From the NCBI RefSeq assembly GCF_900187565.1, contig NZ_FYED01000008.1, positions 238,261 to 302,260 of the forward strand: DNA of 64,000 bases, written 5' to 3'. Below are positions 54,489-62,499 of the stretch, in pieces. This DNA is from Pseudomonas sp. Irchel 3A7. Its GTDB lineage: Bacteria; Pseudomonadota; Gammaproteobacteria; Pseudomonadales; Pseudomonadaceae. Below the pieces are notes generated by a model. The model did no database searches. It was not told the DNA's origin and saw only the letters and a list, made by a program, of their open reading frames with translations. Each line of letters opens with the position of its first letter. The first letter of the stretch is position 1. The position numbers and the translations under genes were made by a program.

Positions 54489-54588
54489 GTAAGCGTCCAG
54501 CCAAGTCACCTTCCTAATTCCCGCATTAAGGGCGATGGTGTCCGCGTATTTTTAAGCGGACGCGATAGCCCTTATCGCCGGGATTTCC

Positions 54589-54906
54589 ATGCGCCAACGA
54601 AGCTCTTACCCCAAATCGTTCAAGGCCCAAGTTGTTCGGGAGTGCCAGCAACCCGGTGCGACCGTCTCCAGGGTTGCCATTCGCCACGGCATCAACGCCA
54701 ACGTCATTCGCAAATGGCTGCCGCTTTATCGCGATCAACTGCCAGCTGCATTGCCAGCGTTCGTTCCTGCGAGGGTTACGCCTAAACGACCGGCTGAAGC
54801 AGCGGTGATTATCGAGCTACCGCTTGGCGAGCAATCGATCACGGTTAAATGGCCGGCCTCCGATCCTGAAGGATGCGCCTGCTTTATCCGTGGGCTCGCC
54901 CAGTGA
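54589..54906 (+). CDS. tnpA: IS66-family accessory protein TnpA
   Basis: A 105-residue IS66 Orf1-type protein. It begins with a helix-turn-helix (FKAQVVRECQQPGATVSRVA then RHGINANVIRKWL) and ends with IELPLGEQSITVKWPASDP. It binds the element's ends and is needed for full transposition. Its stop overlaps the tnpB GTG start by 4 bp. Confidence 0.93.
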   Translation: MRQRSSYPKSFKAQVVRECQQPGATVSRVAIRHGINANVIRKWLPLYRDQLPAALPAFVPARVTPKRPAEAAVIIELPLGEQSITVKWPASDPEGCACFIRGLAQ

Positions 54907-55238
54907 TCCGCATCGATACTATCTGGCTCGCCACCGAGCCGATGGACATGCGAGCCGGTACCGATACCGCGTTGGCGCGTGTGGTGTCCGTGTTCGGTGC
55001 GGCGAAGCCGCACTGCGCCTATCTCTTCGCCAATCGCCGCGCCAACCGCATAAAAGTCCTGGTGCATGACGGCGTGGGTATCTGGCTGGCCGCGCGGCGA
55101 TTAAACCAGGGCAAGTTTCAATGGCCAGGCATCCGGCACGGCTCGGAAGTCGAACTCGACGCTGAGCAACTTCAGGCTTTGTTACTGGGGCTGCCCTGGC
55201 AGCGGGTCGGCGCAGCCGGCGCGATCACAGTGCTGTAG
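54903..55238 (+). CDS. tnpB: IS66-family accessory protein TnpB
   Basis: A 111-residue Orf2-type protein starting at a GTG inside the tnpA stop. Family stretches are IDTIWLATEPMDMRAGTDT, CAYLFANRRANRIKVLVHDG and GIWLAARRLNQGKFQWP. It is essential for transposition in IS66 elements though its activity is unknown. The overlap GTGA indicates coupling. Confidence 0.94.
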   Translation: MIRIDTIWLATEPMDMRAGTDTALARVVSVFGAAKPHCAYLFANRRANRIKVLVHDGVGIWLAARRLNQGKFQWPGIRHGSEVELDAEQLQALLLGLPWQRVGAAGAITVL

Positions 55239-55299
55239 AGCCGGCCATTAGCCCATTGGTGTATCTGCGCTGACGGCCTGCTCTGGCACAATCAGCGGT

Positions 55300-56829
55300 A
55301 TGACTTTCTCGCCCAATCTCGACCAACTGACACCTGAGCAACTGCGTGCGCTCGCCGCGCAGTTGCTCACGCAGGTCGACGTGATGGGCAAAAAGATCCA
55401 CCGTGATCAAACCATCATCGAGCAGCTTACCCACGAAATCGCATGGTTCAGACGGCATAAGTTTGCCAAGCGCAGTGAGCAACTGAGCCCTGACCAGGGC
55501 AGCCTGCTTGATGACCTGCTCGATACCGACATCGCCGCTATCGAGGAGGAGTTGAAAGCCGTCAATCCCCAGGCTGCTCCAGCCGAACCCCGCCAACAGC
55601 CCAAGCGCACACAGCTGCCTGCGCAATTTCCACGCACCTTGATCCGTCACGAGCCGGAGAGCACAAAGTGCGTCTGCGGCTGCCAGCTACAACGCATCGG
55701 CGAAGACGTCAGCGAAAAACTGGATTACACGCCGGGCGTATTCACCGTCGAACAGCACGTGCGTGGCAAATGGGCCTGTCGCCAGTGCGAAACGCTGATC
55801 CAGGCCCCTGTGCCGGCCCAGGTGATCGACAAGGGTATCCCCACTGCCGGCCTCCTAGCTCATGTGATGGTGGCCAAGTTCGCCGACCACCTGCCGCTGT
55901 ACCGGCAAGAGAAAATTTTCGGCCGTGCCGGCCTAGCCATCGCTCGCTCGACACTGGCTCAGTGGATCGGACAGACCGGCGTGCAGCTCCAGCCTCTGGT
56001 CGATGCCCTCCGCGAAGCCGTGCTGGCCCAGCGCGTAATTCACGCCGATGAAACCCCGGTGCCAATGCTCGCACCAGGCGAGAAGAAAACCCATCGGGCT
56101 TACGTCTGGGCCTACTGCACGTCGCCCTTCGCCAATCTGAAGGCCGTGGTGTACGACTTCAGCCCCAGTCGTGCTGGCGAGAATGCACGCAATTTTCTTG
56201 GTCAGTGGAATGGCAAGCTGGTCTGCGATGACTTCGCCGGCTACAAGGCCAGCTTCGACCAAGGCATCGTCGAAATTGGCTGCATGGCCCACGCCCGCCG
56301 CAAGTTCTTCGATCTTCACGCGGCGAACAAAAGCCAGTTGGCCGAACAGGCATTGCACGCGATGGGCGGCTTGTACGAAATCGAACGGCAAGCACGGGAT
56401 ATGAGCGATGAAGAGCGCTGGCGAATACGGCAGGAAAAGGCTTCACCGATCCTCAACGCGCTGCATGACTGGATGCTAGCCCAGCGTGATCTTGTGCCTA
56501 ATGGATCAGCAACGGCAAAAGCTCTGGATTACAGCCTCAAACGCTGGGTAGCTCTGACGCGCTACCTGGAGGATGGAACGGTGCCTATCGACAACAACCA
56601 AGTCGAGAACCAGATTCGGCCATGGGCTCTTGGACGCTCGAACTGGTTGTTTGCCGGCTCGCTGCGCAGCGGCAAACGCGCGGCGGCGATCATGAGCCTG
56701 ATCCAGTCGGCGCGGATGAATGGGCATGATCCGTATGCCTATCTCAAGGGCATACTGTCGAGACTGCCAACGCAGAAGGTCAGTTCATTGTCTGAACTTC
56801 TACCGCACAACTGGAGACCTACTTGCTAG
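55300..56829 (+). CDS. tnpC: IS66-family transposase TnpC
   Basis: A 509-residue DDE transposase of full length. It has an N-terminal leucine zipper-like helix (about 1-70), a zinc-finger region (CVCGCQLQRIGEDVSEKLDY, then WACRQCE), and the DDE residues in VIHADETPVPML, LVCDDFAGYKASF and NNQVENQIRPWALG. The gene appears intact, so the element may still move. Confidence 0.95.
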   Translation: MTFSPNLDQLTPEQLRALAAQLLTQVDVMGKKIHRDQTIIEQLTHEIAWFRRHKFAKRSEQLSPDQGSLLDDLLDTDIAAIEEELKAVNPQAAPAEPRQQPKRTQLPAQFPRTLIRHEPESTKCVCGCQLQRIGEDVSEKLDYTPGVFTVEQHVRGKWACRQCETLIQAPVPAQVIDKGIPTAGLLAHVMVAKFADHLPLYRQEKIFGRAGLAIARSTLAQWIGQTGVQLQPLVDALREAVLAQRVIHADETPVPMLAPGEKKTHRAYVWAYCTSPFANLKAVVYDFSPSRAGENARNFLGQWNGKLVCDDFAGYKASFDQGIVEIGCMAHARRKFFDLHAANKSQLAEQALHAMGGLYEIERQARDMSDEERWRIRQEKASPILNALHDWMLAQRDLVPNGSATAKALDYSLKRWVALTRYLEDGTVPIDNNQVENQIRPWALGRSNWLFAGSLRSGKRAAAIMSLIQSARMNGHDPYAYLKGILSRLPTQKVSSLSELLPHNWRPTC

Positions 56830-56843
56830 GAGTAGTTCCTCGG

Positions 56844-57719
56844 TCACAGACTTTTAATCTGCGTCCTCAGTTTTTGAACGACCAACTCTGCCCTAGTAGA
56901 TAGTGGCCATTCGGCGCGATGTATCAGCCATAGAGTGTCCTCGACTAATCGTGGCCCCTCGATAACCTGGATACTTTCTGGGCGTTGAAACGCCAAGCGT
57001 GCATAGCGCGGTAATACCGTAAAACCTAACCCTCGCGCAACTGGCTCAAGGATCAGACCAATCTGGTTGGTAAAGCCACGACAGGGAAGACTGCCGATGC
57101 CTGATTCCTCAGGGTAGTAACGGCTGAGCAGACGACTACCCATGGCGCGGCCATCAGGATGATCGATGAAGCCTATGCGTCTCAGATCGTCCCAACCTTC
57201 GATTCGCTCTGAGGCGGGTGCGATTAGCTCCAGTGGCTCCTCGGTGAAGCGACTCACGCAAAGACGCGGGTCGTCAGGCTTAAGAGTCACCAATCCCAAC
57301 TCGAAGCGATTATCCAGCACTGCTTCGAGCACCTCTGTATCCGGGGCAAAACGTTGTCGAATGATCAGGCCGGGATTTGCCTGCTGCAAGTTCAACAGCA
57401 TGGGGTAGAGGGCCAGTCCGATACTGCCAGGACAAATCAAACCAATCTCTCCACGCGTGTCTTCATGCGCCGTTAAGCGGTTATGCAGTCGCTGGTCGGC
57501 AGCACTAACCTCTTCGCAATACTCCAGGAGCGCACGCCCTGCGGGTGTGAGTTCGATCTGTCGAGGGCGGCGTATCAGCAATTGGCCGAGCCGCTCCTCA
57601 AGCTTCTGTATATGTTGACTGACAGCGGCCTGGGTCAGGTCGAGGTACTCGGCGCAGCGTGTGAAATTACCCTGTTCGATCAGGGCGGAGAAAGTGCGCA
57701 GCCATTGTGGATTAAGCAT
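56844..57719 (-). CDS. LysR-family regulator, transposon cargo
   Basis: A 291-residue LysR regulator. The N-terminal helix-turn-helix spans about residues 1-62 (FTRCAEYLDLTQAAVSQHIQ), followed by an effector domain (about 88-290; GEIGLICPGSIGLALYPML). It is convergent with tnpC (14-bp gap) and divergent from the VOC gene, and so very likely controls the latter. Both lie inside the transposon ends. Confidence 0.9.
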   Translation of the reverse strand: MLNPQWLRTFSALIEQGNFTRCAEYLDLTQAAVSQHIQKLEERLGQLLIRRPRQIELTPAGRALLEYCEEVSAADQRLHNRLTAHEDTRGEIGLICPGSIGLALYPMLLNLQQANPGLIIRQRFAPDTEVLEAVLDNRFELGLVTLKPDDPRLCVSRFTEEPLELIAPASERIEGWDDLRRIGFIDHPDGRAMGSRLLSRYYPEESGIGSLPCRGFTNQIGLILEPVARGLGFTVLPRYARLAFQRPESIQVIEGPRLVEDTLWLIHRAEWPLSTRAELVVQKLRTQIKSL

Positions 57720-57816
57720 AACAATATCTTATCAAGGCCATAACTTGGTGATGGTTTTCATTATGACAAGTCCTTCCTAGACTAGCCACATCACCAACGC
57801 TCAAGAGGTACAAATT
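57720..57816. promoter_or_regulatory. Divergent promoter/operator between cargo LysR and VOC genes
   Basis: A 97-bp AT-rich intergenic stretch between divergent genes. It contains partly inverted segments (CATAACTTGG and CATTATGACAAG) with ATAA and TTAT arms that fit a LysR-type T-N11-A site. Exact sites are uncertain. Confidence 0.45.
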
Positions 57817-58317
57817 ATGTCATTCGTCTACCCACGCAGCTTTTCTCATCTCGGCCTATCTGTCACTGATCTAGACGCCGCTGTGAAGTTCTACACAGAG
57901 GTCATGGGCTGGTATCTGATCATGCCGCCGACCACGATCACTGAAGACGAATCAGCTATCGGAATCATGTGTACCGATGTATTTGGTGCCGGCTGGGGTT
58001 CGTTCCGTATTGCACACCTGTCCACAGGTGATCGGATCGGTGTAGAAATCTTTGAGTTTCGCAATGCCGAAAAGCCGCAGAACAACTTCGAATACTGGAA
58101 GACCGGTATCTTCCACTTCTGCGTCCAAGATCCAGACGTCGAGGGACTGGCCGCCAAGGTTGTTGCTGCTGGCGGCAAGCAGCGCATGCCTGTACGCGAG
58201 TATTTTCCTGGCGAGAAGCCGTACCGCATGGTCTATATGGAAGATCCCTTTGGTAACATTTTGGAAATCTATAGCCACAGCTACGAGCTGATTTATTCGG
58301 CTGGTGCTTACAAGTAA
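57817..58317 (+). CDS. VOC-superfamily (glyoxalase/dioxygenase-fold) protein, transposon cargo
   Basis: A 166-residue vicinal oxygen chelate protein with AGAGG before the ATG. Two beta-alpha-beta-beta-beta units are visible: the first starts FSHLGLSVTDLDAAVKFYTE (metal His), the second GIFHFCVQDPDVEGLAAKVV (second His), and it ends with YMEDPFGNILEIYSHSYEL (Glu ligand). Members detoxify methylglyoxal or electrophiles, resist antibiotics such as bleomycin or fosfomycin, or cleave rings. The reaction here is unknown; a mobile gene with its own regulator suggests resistance or degradation. Confidence 0.88.
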   Translation: MSFVYPRSFSHLGLSVTDLDAAVKFYTEVMGWYLIMPPTTITEDESAIGIMCTDVFGAGWGSFRIAHLSTGDRIGVEIFEFRNAEKPQNNFEYWKTGIFHFCVQDPDVEGLAAKVVAAGGKQRMPVREYFPGEKPYRMVYMEDPFGNILEIYSHSYELIYSAGAYK

Positions 58318-58429
58318 CGGCTAGCGGCCCAGGCCCAGAGGGCCTGGGCCGCATCATATCCAGTGCCACTCGCTGTGTTGCTCACGCAACAGGTCAACTC
58401 TCAGAGAGGTGTGATTACCGCTCGCTTAC

Positions 58430-58437
58430 TCTTGTAG
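58430..58437. repeat. 8-bp target-site duplication, right
   Basis: TCTTGTAG, an exact copy of 54481-54488, directly after the right end of the transposon. Confidence 0.92.
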
Positions 58438-58874
58438 TACTCCACCGGTAGCAGCATCGACGGATTTTCCGTCCAGGCCTGAAGCTCTGCGTCGTATTCA
58501 GGGTTGGGTGCGACGCGGAATACCACGCCTGGACACGCCTGCGTAGGAATGGCGCTGTTATGCACACCGTAAAGGGCTTGGAGGTCGGGTCGGTTTTCGA
58601 GGAACAGCTCAATCTCAATTGTGGGCCAAGTCGCCTCTCCGATTAGGAGATCGGTCAAGAAGTCAGACACTACGGCTGTGTTGAACCAATATGGATTGAG
58701 TTCTTCTGCTGCAGGCCTTCCCCCGATGCGTCCGGTCATCGCAAGAGCAATGGCCTCCATCAACGAGGATTTCCCCGCATCGTTCCCCCCGACAAGTAGA
58801 TTGATCCTCGGGTTCGGTTCCAGCTCAAAGTCGCGATGGATCCTGTAACCCTTAACCTTGATCTTCGTGATCAT
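58430..58874 (-). pseudogene. OLD-family ATPase/TOPRIM nuclease, N-terminal part (split by transposon)
   Basis: The 5' part of the interrupted GajA/OLD-like gene. It starts MITKIKVKGYRIHRDFEL with Walker A VGGNDAGKSS (Gly29-Ser36). The native coding sequence reaches PVEYYK and then meets the transposon; the frame runs on for about ten foreign codons to a stop at 58401. Removing the transposon and one 8-bp copy restores the frame as EYYKIEWRHFG, continuing in the part at 53327-54488. Confidence 0.9.
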
Positions 58875-59188
58875 CGTCTTTCCTTGTCAGAGGGGGGCGT
58901 CTAGATAGTCGGGCGAATGTGGAGAGTGTACAGCCGCTTGCCGATGGCGCCACTGAACCACCGCATTCCCTGATAATCACTCAACGTGCCTTACTCCATT
59001 CGCTGAATTGCGCTCTATCGATCAAAGACACCAACCATATCCGCTCAAACGGCAGTCCATTCAATCGTCATTAAATGAACCCATGAATGGGTACTAGAGC
59101 CGGAGGAACCCAACTCCATTAAAACTGGGAGCCGAAGCCTACATCCAAATCTCGATATTTAATCCAAATTCAGATCTCTGACGATGTC
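58875..59188. other. Upstream region of the OLD-helicase operon, with palindrome
   Basis: No gene seen. It holds the promoter of the defence operon (minus strand) and the 3' end of the XRE gene. The sequence ACCCAT-GA-ATGGGT at 59079-59092 is a perfect 6-bp inverted repeat and may be an operator. Confidence 0.4.
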
Positions 59189-59497
59189 TCAGCTACTCAG
59201 AGCTAACCTCTCCACCAGATCAATCACCTCCTTGCGATCCTTCCCTTTCAGTAGGTGAAAGCACTGCAGCAGGTGCGCCTCTTCGTCGTCCTCACAGTAA
59301 AAGTACGCCGCTGGGTAATTCAGCACAGCAGCAATTTGCTGAACGATGCTCTCCCCTGGCTGATGAACCCCCTTCTCATATTGATTCATCCTCGGGGACG
59401 CTGATGCGGGCTCGATTCCGGCTTCTATCCCAAGGCGCTCCTGGGAAAAACCTCTCGCTTGGCGTGCCTCTTTTAGGCGCTTACTTATCGTCGTCAT
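59189..59497 (-). CDS. XRE-family transcriptional regulator
   Basis: A 102-residue repressor-like protein from the ATG at 59497. The helix-turn-helix is at residues about 5-62 (LKEARQARGFSQERLGIEAG, then RMNQYEKGVHQPGESIVQQI), and a short C-terminal helix region follows (DRKEVIDLVERLAL). Sequence is like the Pseudomonas phage-type HTH regulators. It faces away from the gene at 59619, and the perfect palindrome between them is a natural operator. Confidence 0.87.
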   Translation of the reverse strand: MTTISKRLKEARQARGFSQERLGIEAGIEPASASPRMNQYEKGVHQPGESIVQQIAAVLNYPAAYFYCEDDEEAHLLQCFHLLKGKDRKEVIDLVERLALSS

Positions 59498-59547
59498 TTC
59501 TCTTGCCGCAAAAGACAAGAGAGTCTTAGATTCGCTTTGACGATATG

Positions 59548-59562
59548 CTAAGTATTACTTAG
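59548..59562. promoter_or_regulatory. Operator-like palindrome between divergent genes
   Basis: CTAAGT-ATT-ACTTAG, a perfect 6-bp inverted repeat, lies 50 bp from the XRE start and 56 bp from the 59619 start. It probably binds the XRE protein and controls both directions. Confidence 0.55.
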
Positions 59563-59618
59563 TATTCAGCAGAAATACCCTTTTGCCATCAATCTAAGCG
59601 CACGGACAGGGACTCAAG

Positions 59619-60137
59619 ATGAAGGAAATGCAAATCACAGATGGTCGGCTCGACGAAAAATCCCGTGGCTCCGGGGGCGACATGGTCAGCTACCACTATT
59701 GGAAAATTGACGGCAAAAAACTCGAAGCGCTGGAAATCCCGGATGTGCTGGATGCGCATGTAAAGGCGGGTGATCGGGTTCGAGTGACATCCCAGTTCGG
59801 CAAAGACAAAGTCAGCAGAATCTGGGCTATTCAAGTCGAGGGAGAACCCGTTCGTTCGGTTGTGAATATTCCCTTTATTGCATTGTCTTTGGGGCGGTTG
59901 AGTCTTGCCCCCCTGATGGTCGGCATTTTCACGCTCTTCGTAGCGCATCTTCTATGGGAAAACAGCGCAAACCCAGGACGCTTTCAAGGTTCGATTTACC
60001 AGCTTTCGTGGATCGCATTGAATTTGTGGTTCAGCTACAAGTTCATGATCAAACCTATGCTGATCATCAAACGTGGCATCAAGACGTTCCGCGAATATTG
60101 CGCAAAGACGCCAGCATCTACCTCGTCTGCACGCTAA
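59619..60137 (+). CDS. Putative inner-membrane protein, unknown
   Basis: A 172-residue protein with a soluble N-terminal half that looks like a small beta domain (VKAGDRVRVTSQFGKDKVSR) and two membrane segments (about residues 95-115 and 127-150), then a basic tail. An AAGATGAAGGAAATG context blurs its exact start. I do not recognise the family. It is divergent from the XRE gene and probably under its control. Confidence 0.65.
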   Translation: MKEMQITDGRLDEKSRGSGGDMVSYHYWKIDGKKLEALEIPDVLDAHVKAGDRVRVTSQFGKDKVSRIWAIQVEGEPVRSVVNIPFIALSLGRLSLAPLMVGIFTLFVAHLLWENSANPGRFQGSIYQLSWIALNLWFSYKFMIKPMLIIKRGIKTFREYCAKTPASTSSAR

Positions 60138-60147
60138 ATTCGAGCGT

Positions 60148-60366
60148 ATGACGACGACCTCCCGAGAGCCAGAAATGAAGTATGACGCGCTGATCCAACA
60201 GCAAGCCAAGCTCGTATTTGGCAACAAAGCGAAAGCCGACCATTGGCTAAATCAGCCAATGGTTGGAGTCGTTGGGTGCTCACGGTTGCAAGCAGCGCAC
60301 ACTGAGGCGGGATACGAACTCGTGAAGTCTGAACTCGAAAGGCTCAGTCACGGGTTCGCCGTTTGA
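60148..60366 (+). CDS. Solitary MbcA/ParS/Xre antitoxin-type domain protein
   Basis: A 72-residue protein (an ATG at 60175 would give 63). It consists of the toxin-binding domain of the Xre/MbcA/ParS family: AKLVFGNKAKADHWLNQPM, then RLQAAHTEAGYELVKSELER and LSHGFAV. The usual N-terminal helix-turn-helix is missing, and there is no RES-type toxin gene downstream. It begins 10 bp after the membrane protein gene, so it is likely in the same transcript. It may be a leftover antitoxin or a neutralising partner for something unknown. Confidence 0.6.
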   Translation: MTTTSREPEMKYDALIQQQAKLVFGNKAKADHWLNQPMVGVVGCSRLQAAHTEAGYELVKSELERLSHGFAV

Positions 60367-60493
60367 CCCCTCCTCCTCCAGCCCCCAAATTCAACATGCT
60401 TGTCTTTGCACTCTATCGAAATCACGCCGACATAGTGCTGAGGCGTTCAAGCCCAAGACCGGTGATTCACGCTTTGTTCATTCTGGCGTCATT

Positions 60494-60853
60494 ATGAAAA
60501 TCACGACTCCGCTCGAAGGACAACTTTGGAAATTGGCCGTGACAACCTTCGGGGCACAGGGCCTGGAGCAACTCGTGGCCACGCTTCTGACGGGATATGT
60601 CAAAACTCGAAAGGTCAACACGTACGGGTTTCTGCGACTCGAATGGCTTGGTAACGAGGCACTTGATGCACTGCGTAATGGACAGCGTATGGCGGGCGCG
60701 AATCAGGCGTTTCTGGGTGAAGACCCCACAAAGGTTGCGATACTTCATTGTCATTCCAGCCATCTGCTACGAGGCATCGTTCAGGCCATGCCTTTGGATG
60801 CACTGCCTGAAGACTTCCTGGAATGGCGAATGCAGCTCGACATAGGCGTCTGA
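60494..60853 (+). CDS. Hypothetical protein
   Basis: A 119-residue soluble protein, no signal or membrane segment. Not recognised. Distinct segments are LEGQLWKLAVTTFGAQGLEQ and ILHCHSSHLLRGIVQAMPLD, and an acidic C-terminus. It follows the ParS-like gene by 127 bp on the same strand. Confidence 0.55.
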   Translation: MKITTPLEGQLWKLAVTTFGAQGLEQLVATLLTGYVKTRKVNTYGFLRLEWLGNEALDALRNGQRMAGANQAFLGEDPTKVAILHCHSSHLLRGIVQAMPLDALPEDFLEWRMQLDIGV

Positions 60854-60975
60854 GGATACTGCAGCAGACCCGTGTATTTGTAGCGGAATTGTCGATGACA
60901 GATATTTAGTATGCCTGACCTCAACGATTAGAAGCCCTTTAAGGCGCATCATGAGAATCAACGTTTGAACAGGGG

Positions 60976-60996
60976 AAGGCGCGCTTCGAGCGCGCC
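60976..60996 (-). terminator. Hairpin after the coiled-coil operon
   Basis: AGGCGCGC-TTCGA-GCGCGCCT, an 8-bp perfect stem just after the stop of the minus-strand gene at 61012. T tract is weak, but position and strength fit a terminator. Confidence 0.55.
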
Positions 60997-61011
60997 TCCT
61001 GAAAGAACACC

Positions 61012-61596
61012 TCATGCGTTTCTGGAGGCTTTCCTCGCTTCTAAACGGGCGTACCAGTCTTGGCCTTTGAACCCGGTTCTATCGCGAATACTAATCTTCA
61101 GATCATGCGTTTTTGAGTTCAGGTCTTTAACCTTAAGCAGGAAGTCATCCCTCTGTCTCTTGATCTCATCCTTGTCATTGAAAAGCTTTGATCTAAGCTC
61201 CTGAATACTTGAGATTTCCTGTTGAATTTCAGCCTTTTCGCCAGAGTTTGTTGATGCTTTTTTTCTTTCAAAAAGCAGCTCCCTCTGTTCTTTAGTCTTC
61301 GTGATGGCTTCGCCGATTTTCTCAAGGGACACTATTGCATCTTTCAGCAGAGAGTATGCTTGGTCGGCAACCTTCATGCAGGAAAAGTGCATATCTACAA
61401 GGACTTTGAAATCATAAGAATGTCTGGCTGAGGACAAATGATTCCTTATTTCTTCCTCATGCCACTCAATGCTTCTCTGCACCTCTTCTCTTTTTGTATA
61501 CCAGCGCTCACGCTCAGCACCCGCCTGCTCTTGCAACTCGTTGTAAATCCATAACCCCGCCCCAACAAGAGCAAGCCCTGCTAAGATAGGAAGCAT
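61012..61596 (-). CDS. Membrane-anchored coiled-coil protein, unknown
   Basis: A 194-residue protein with one N-terminal membrane helix (LPILAGLALVGAGLWIYNEL) and then a long charged helical region with coiled-coil character (about residues 25-175; AITKTKEQRELLFERKKAST and KDEIKRQRDDFLLKVKDLNS). It lies 5 bp after the other coiled-coil gene, and the pair is followed by a hairpin. It recalls phage spanin-like or membrane-scaffold proteins in shape only; no function can be assigned. Confidence 0.65.
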   Translation of the reverse strand: MLPILAGLALVGAGLWIYNELQEQAGAERERWYTKREEVQRSIEWHEEEIRNHLSSARHSYDFKVLVDMHFSCMKVADQAYSLLKDAIVSLEKIGEAITKTKEQRELLFERKKASTNSGEKAEIQQEISSIQELRSKLFNDKDEIKRQRDDFLLKVKDLNSKTHDLKISIRDRTGFKGQDWYARLEARKASRNA

Positions 61597-61601
61597 CCTT
61601 T

Positions 61602-62186
61602 TTACTCTCCATCACTAAACGTTAGGATCAAGTCACTGCGAGGCATTGCCTCAAGTGCTTTTTGAGTGTTTTTTGCTATCAAATCCAATTTGATAATGCT
61701 TTGCTCCCCAATCCCCTTCAATGTTTCTGTGAACATTGCTATCGCCGTATGAGAAAGCTGCTTTTCTTCGAAGGAGAGACCTGGGTCGGTTATATTTTTT
61801 ACTAAATTATCAATGCAGTCCAGAATGCGCTTCTTCTCAAGGTGAGAGTTTTCCAAGTCTTTACTTACAACTTGAAGAGCCATTTGCATCGCAACTCGTC
61901 GCTCAGCCAGCAGCTGCAGTCCCGCCTGTAGCGCAGCATCAATTTGGTGATGCCTAATTCCAGCCTCTGCTTCAATTCTTTTTTGTTCAGTTTCAAGAAT
62001 TTTAATCTGATGTTTATAGTGAACGAGCTGCGCTATTGTCTCAGACGCAAATTGCAAGGGATTAAGGCTTTTTAGAAAGCCCAAAAATCCACTTTTATCA
62101 AACTCAAGCGGTTTGCCCTCCTTTACATCTTGAATCAACTTTCCAGAACGCTTCGCTGTTGGTACTGGTGTGTTTATATCCTTCAT
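61602..62186 (-). CDS. Soluble coiled-coil protein, unknown
   Basis: A 194-residue protein, first gene of a two-gene operon with the membrane-anchored coiled-coil protein, which by chance has the same length. A helical core (about residues 50-135; HYKHQIKILETEQKRIEAEA then LAERRVAMQMALQVVSKDLE) suggests oligomers. The end is LILTFSDGE. The family is unknown to me. It could assemble with its membrane partner. Confidence 0.65.
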   Translation of the reverse strand: MKDINTPVPTAKRSGKLIQDVKEGKPLEFDKSGFLGFLKSLNPLQFASETIAQLVHYKHQIKILETEQKRIEAEAGIRHHQIDAALQAGLQLLAERRVAMQMALQVVSKDLENSHLEKKRILDCIDNLVKNITDPGLSFEEKQLSHTAIAMFTETLKGIGEQSIIKLDLIAKNTQKALEAMPRSDLILTFSDGE

Positions 62187-62499
62187 CGAGTCACCTTTCA
62201 GGCTAGTTCCGTTAGTTGATAGGCACGACCTGAGAAGAGTAGGAGCGAATGGAGCAGTACTCAGGTTCCAGCGCCAAGAATAGCGTCTTCGTGGCTTGCC
62301 GTTAAGAAATTTGCGATCAAAGTGCCACTAGGCGCAGTCGTTGAGCCTCCGCAGCATTTTGCCGACAAACACTAGCTGCTTTTGGCTTTTAAAAGGACTT
62401 GTGATGGGCGAATGGTCAGGTCGCTCGATGCTCTGGTCTGGAGCCGGACTGAAGCGCCATAGACTCAACATGTCTCCTCCAGCTTTATCTGCAATTGCT
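62187..62499. other. Non-coding region between coiled-coil operon and LysR remnant
   Basis: No gene recognised. It should contain the promoter of the coiled-coil operon (minus strand) next to 62187. Confidence 0.35.

Larger units (their letters stand above)
54489..58429 (+). mobile_element. IS66-family transposon with LysR and VOC cargo genes
   Basis: A 3941-bp element bounded by exact 8-bp duplications. The left end begins GTAAGCGTCCAG and the right end, read inward on the other strand, begins GTAAGCGAGCGG; they share GTAAGCG and scattered further positions (about 14 of the first 25), as IS66 imperfect inverted repeats do. It holds tnpA, tnpB and tnpC in standard order, then a divergent pair, lysR (minus) and a VOC gene (plus), between tnpC and the right end. 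A plain IS66 element is about 2.5 kb, so some 1.5 kb is cargo. It sits inside an OLD-family gene. Confidence 0.92.
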
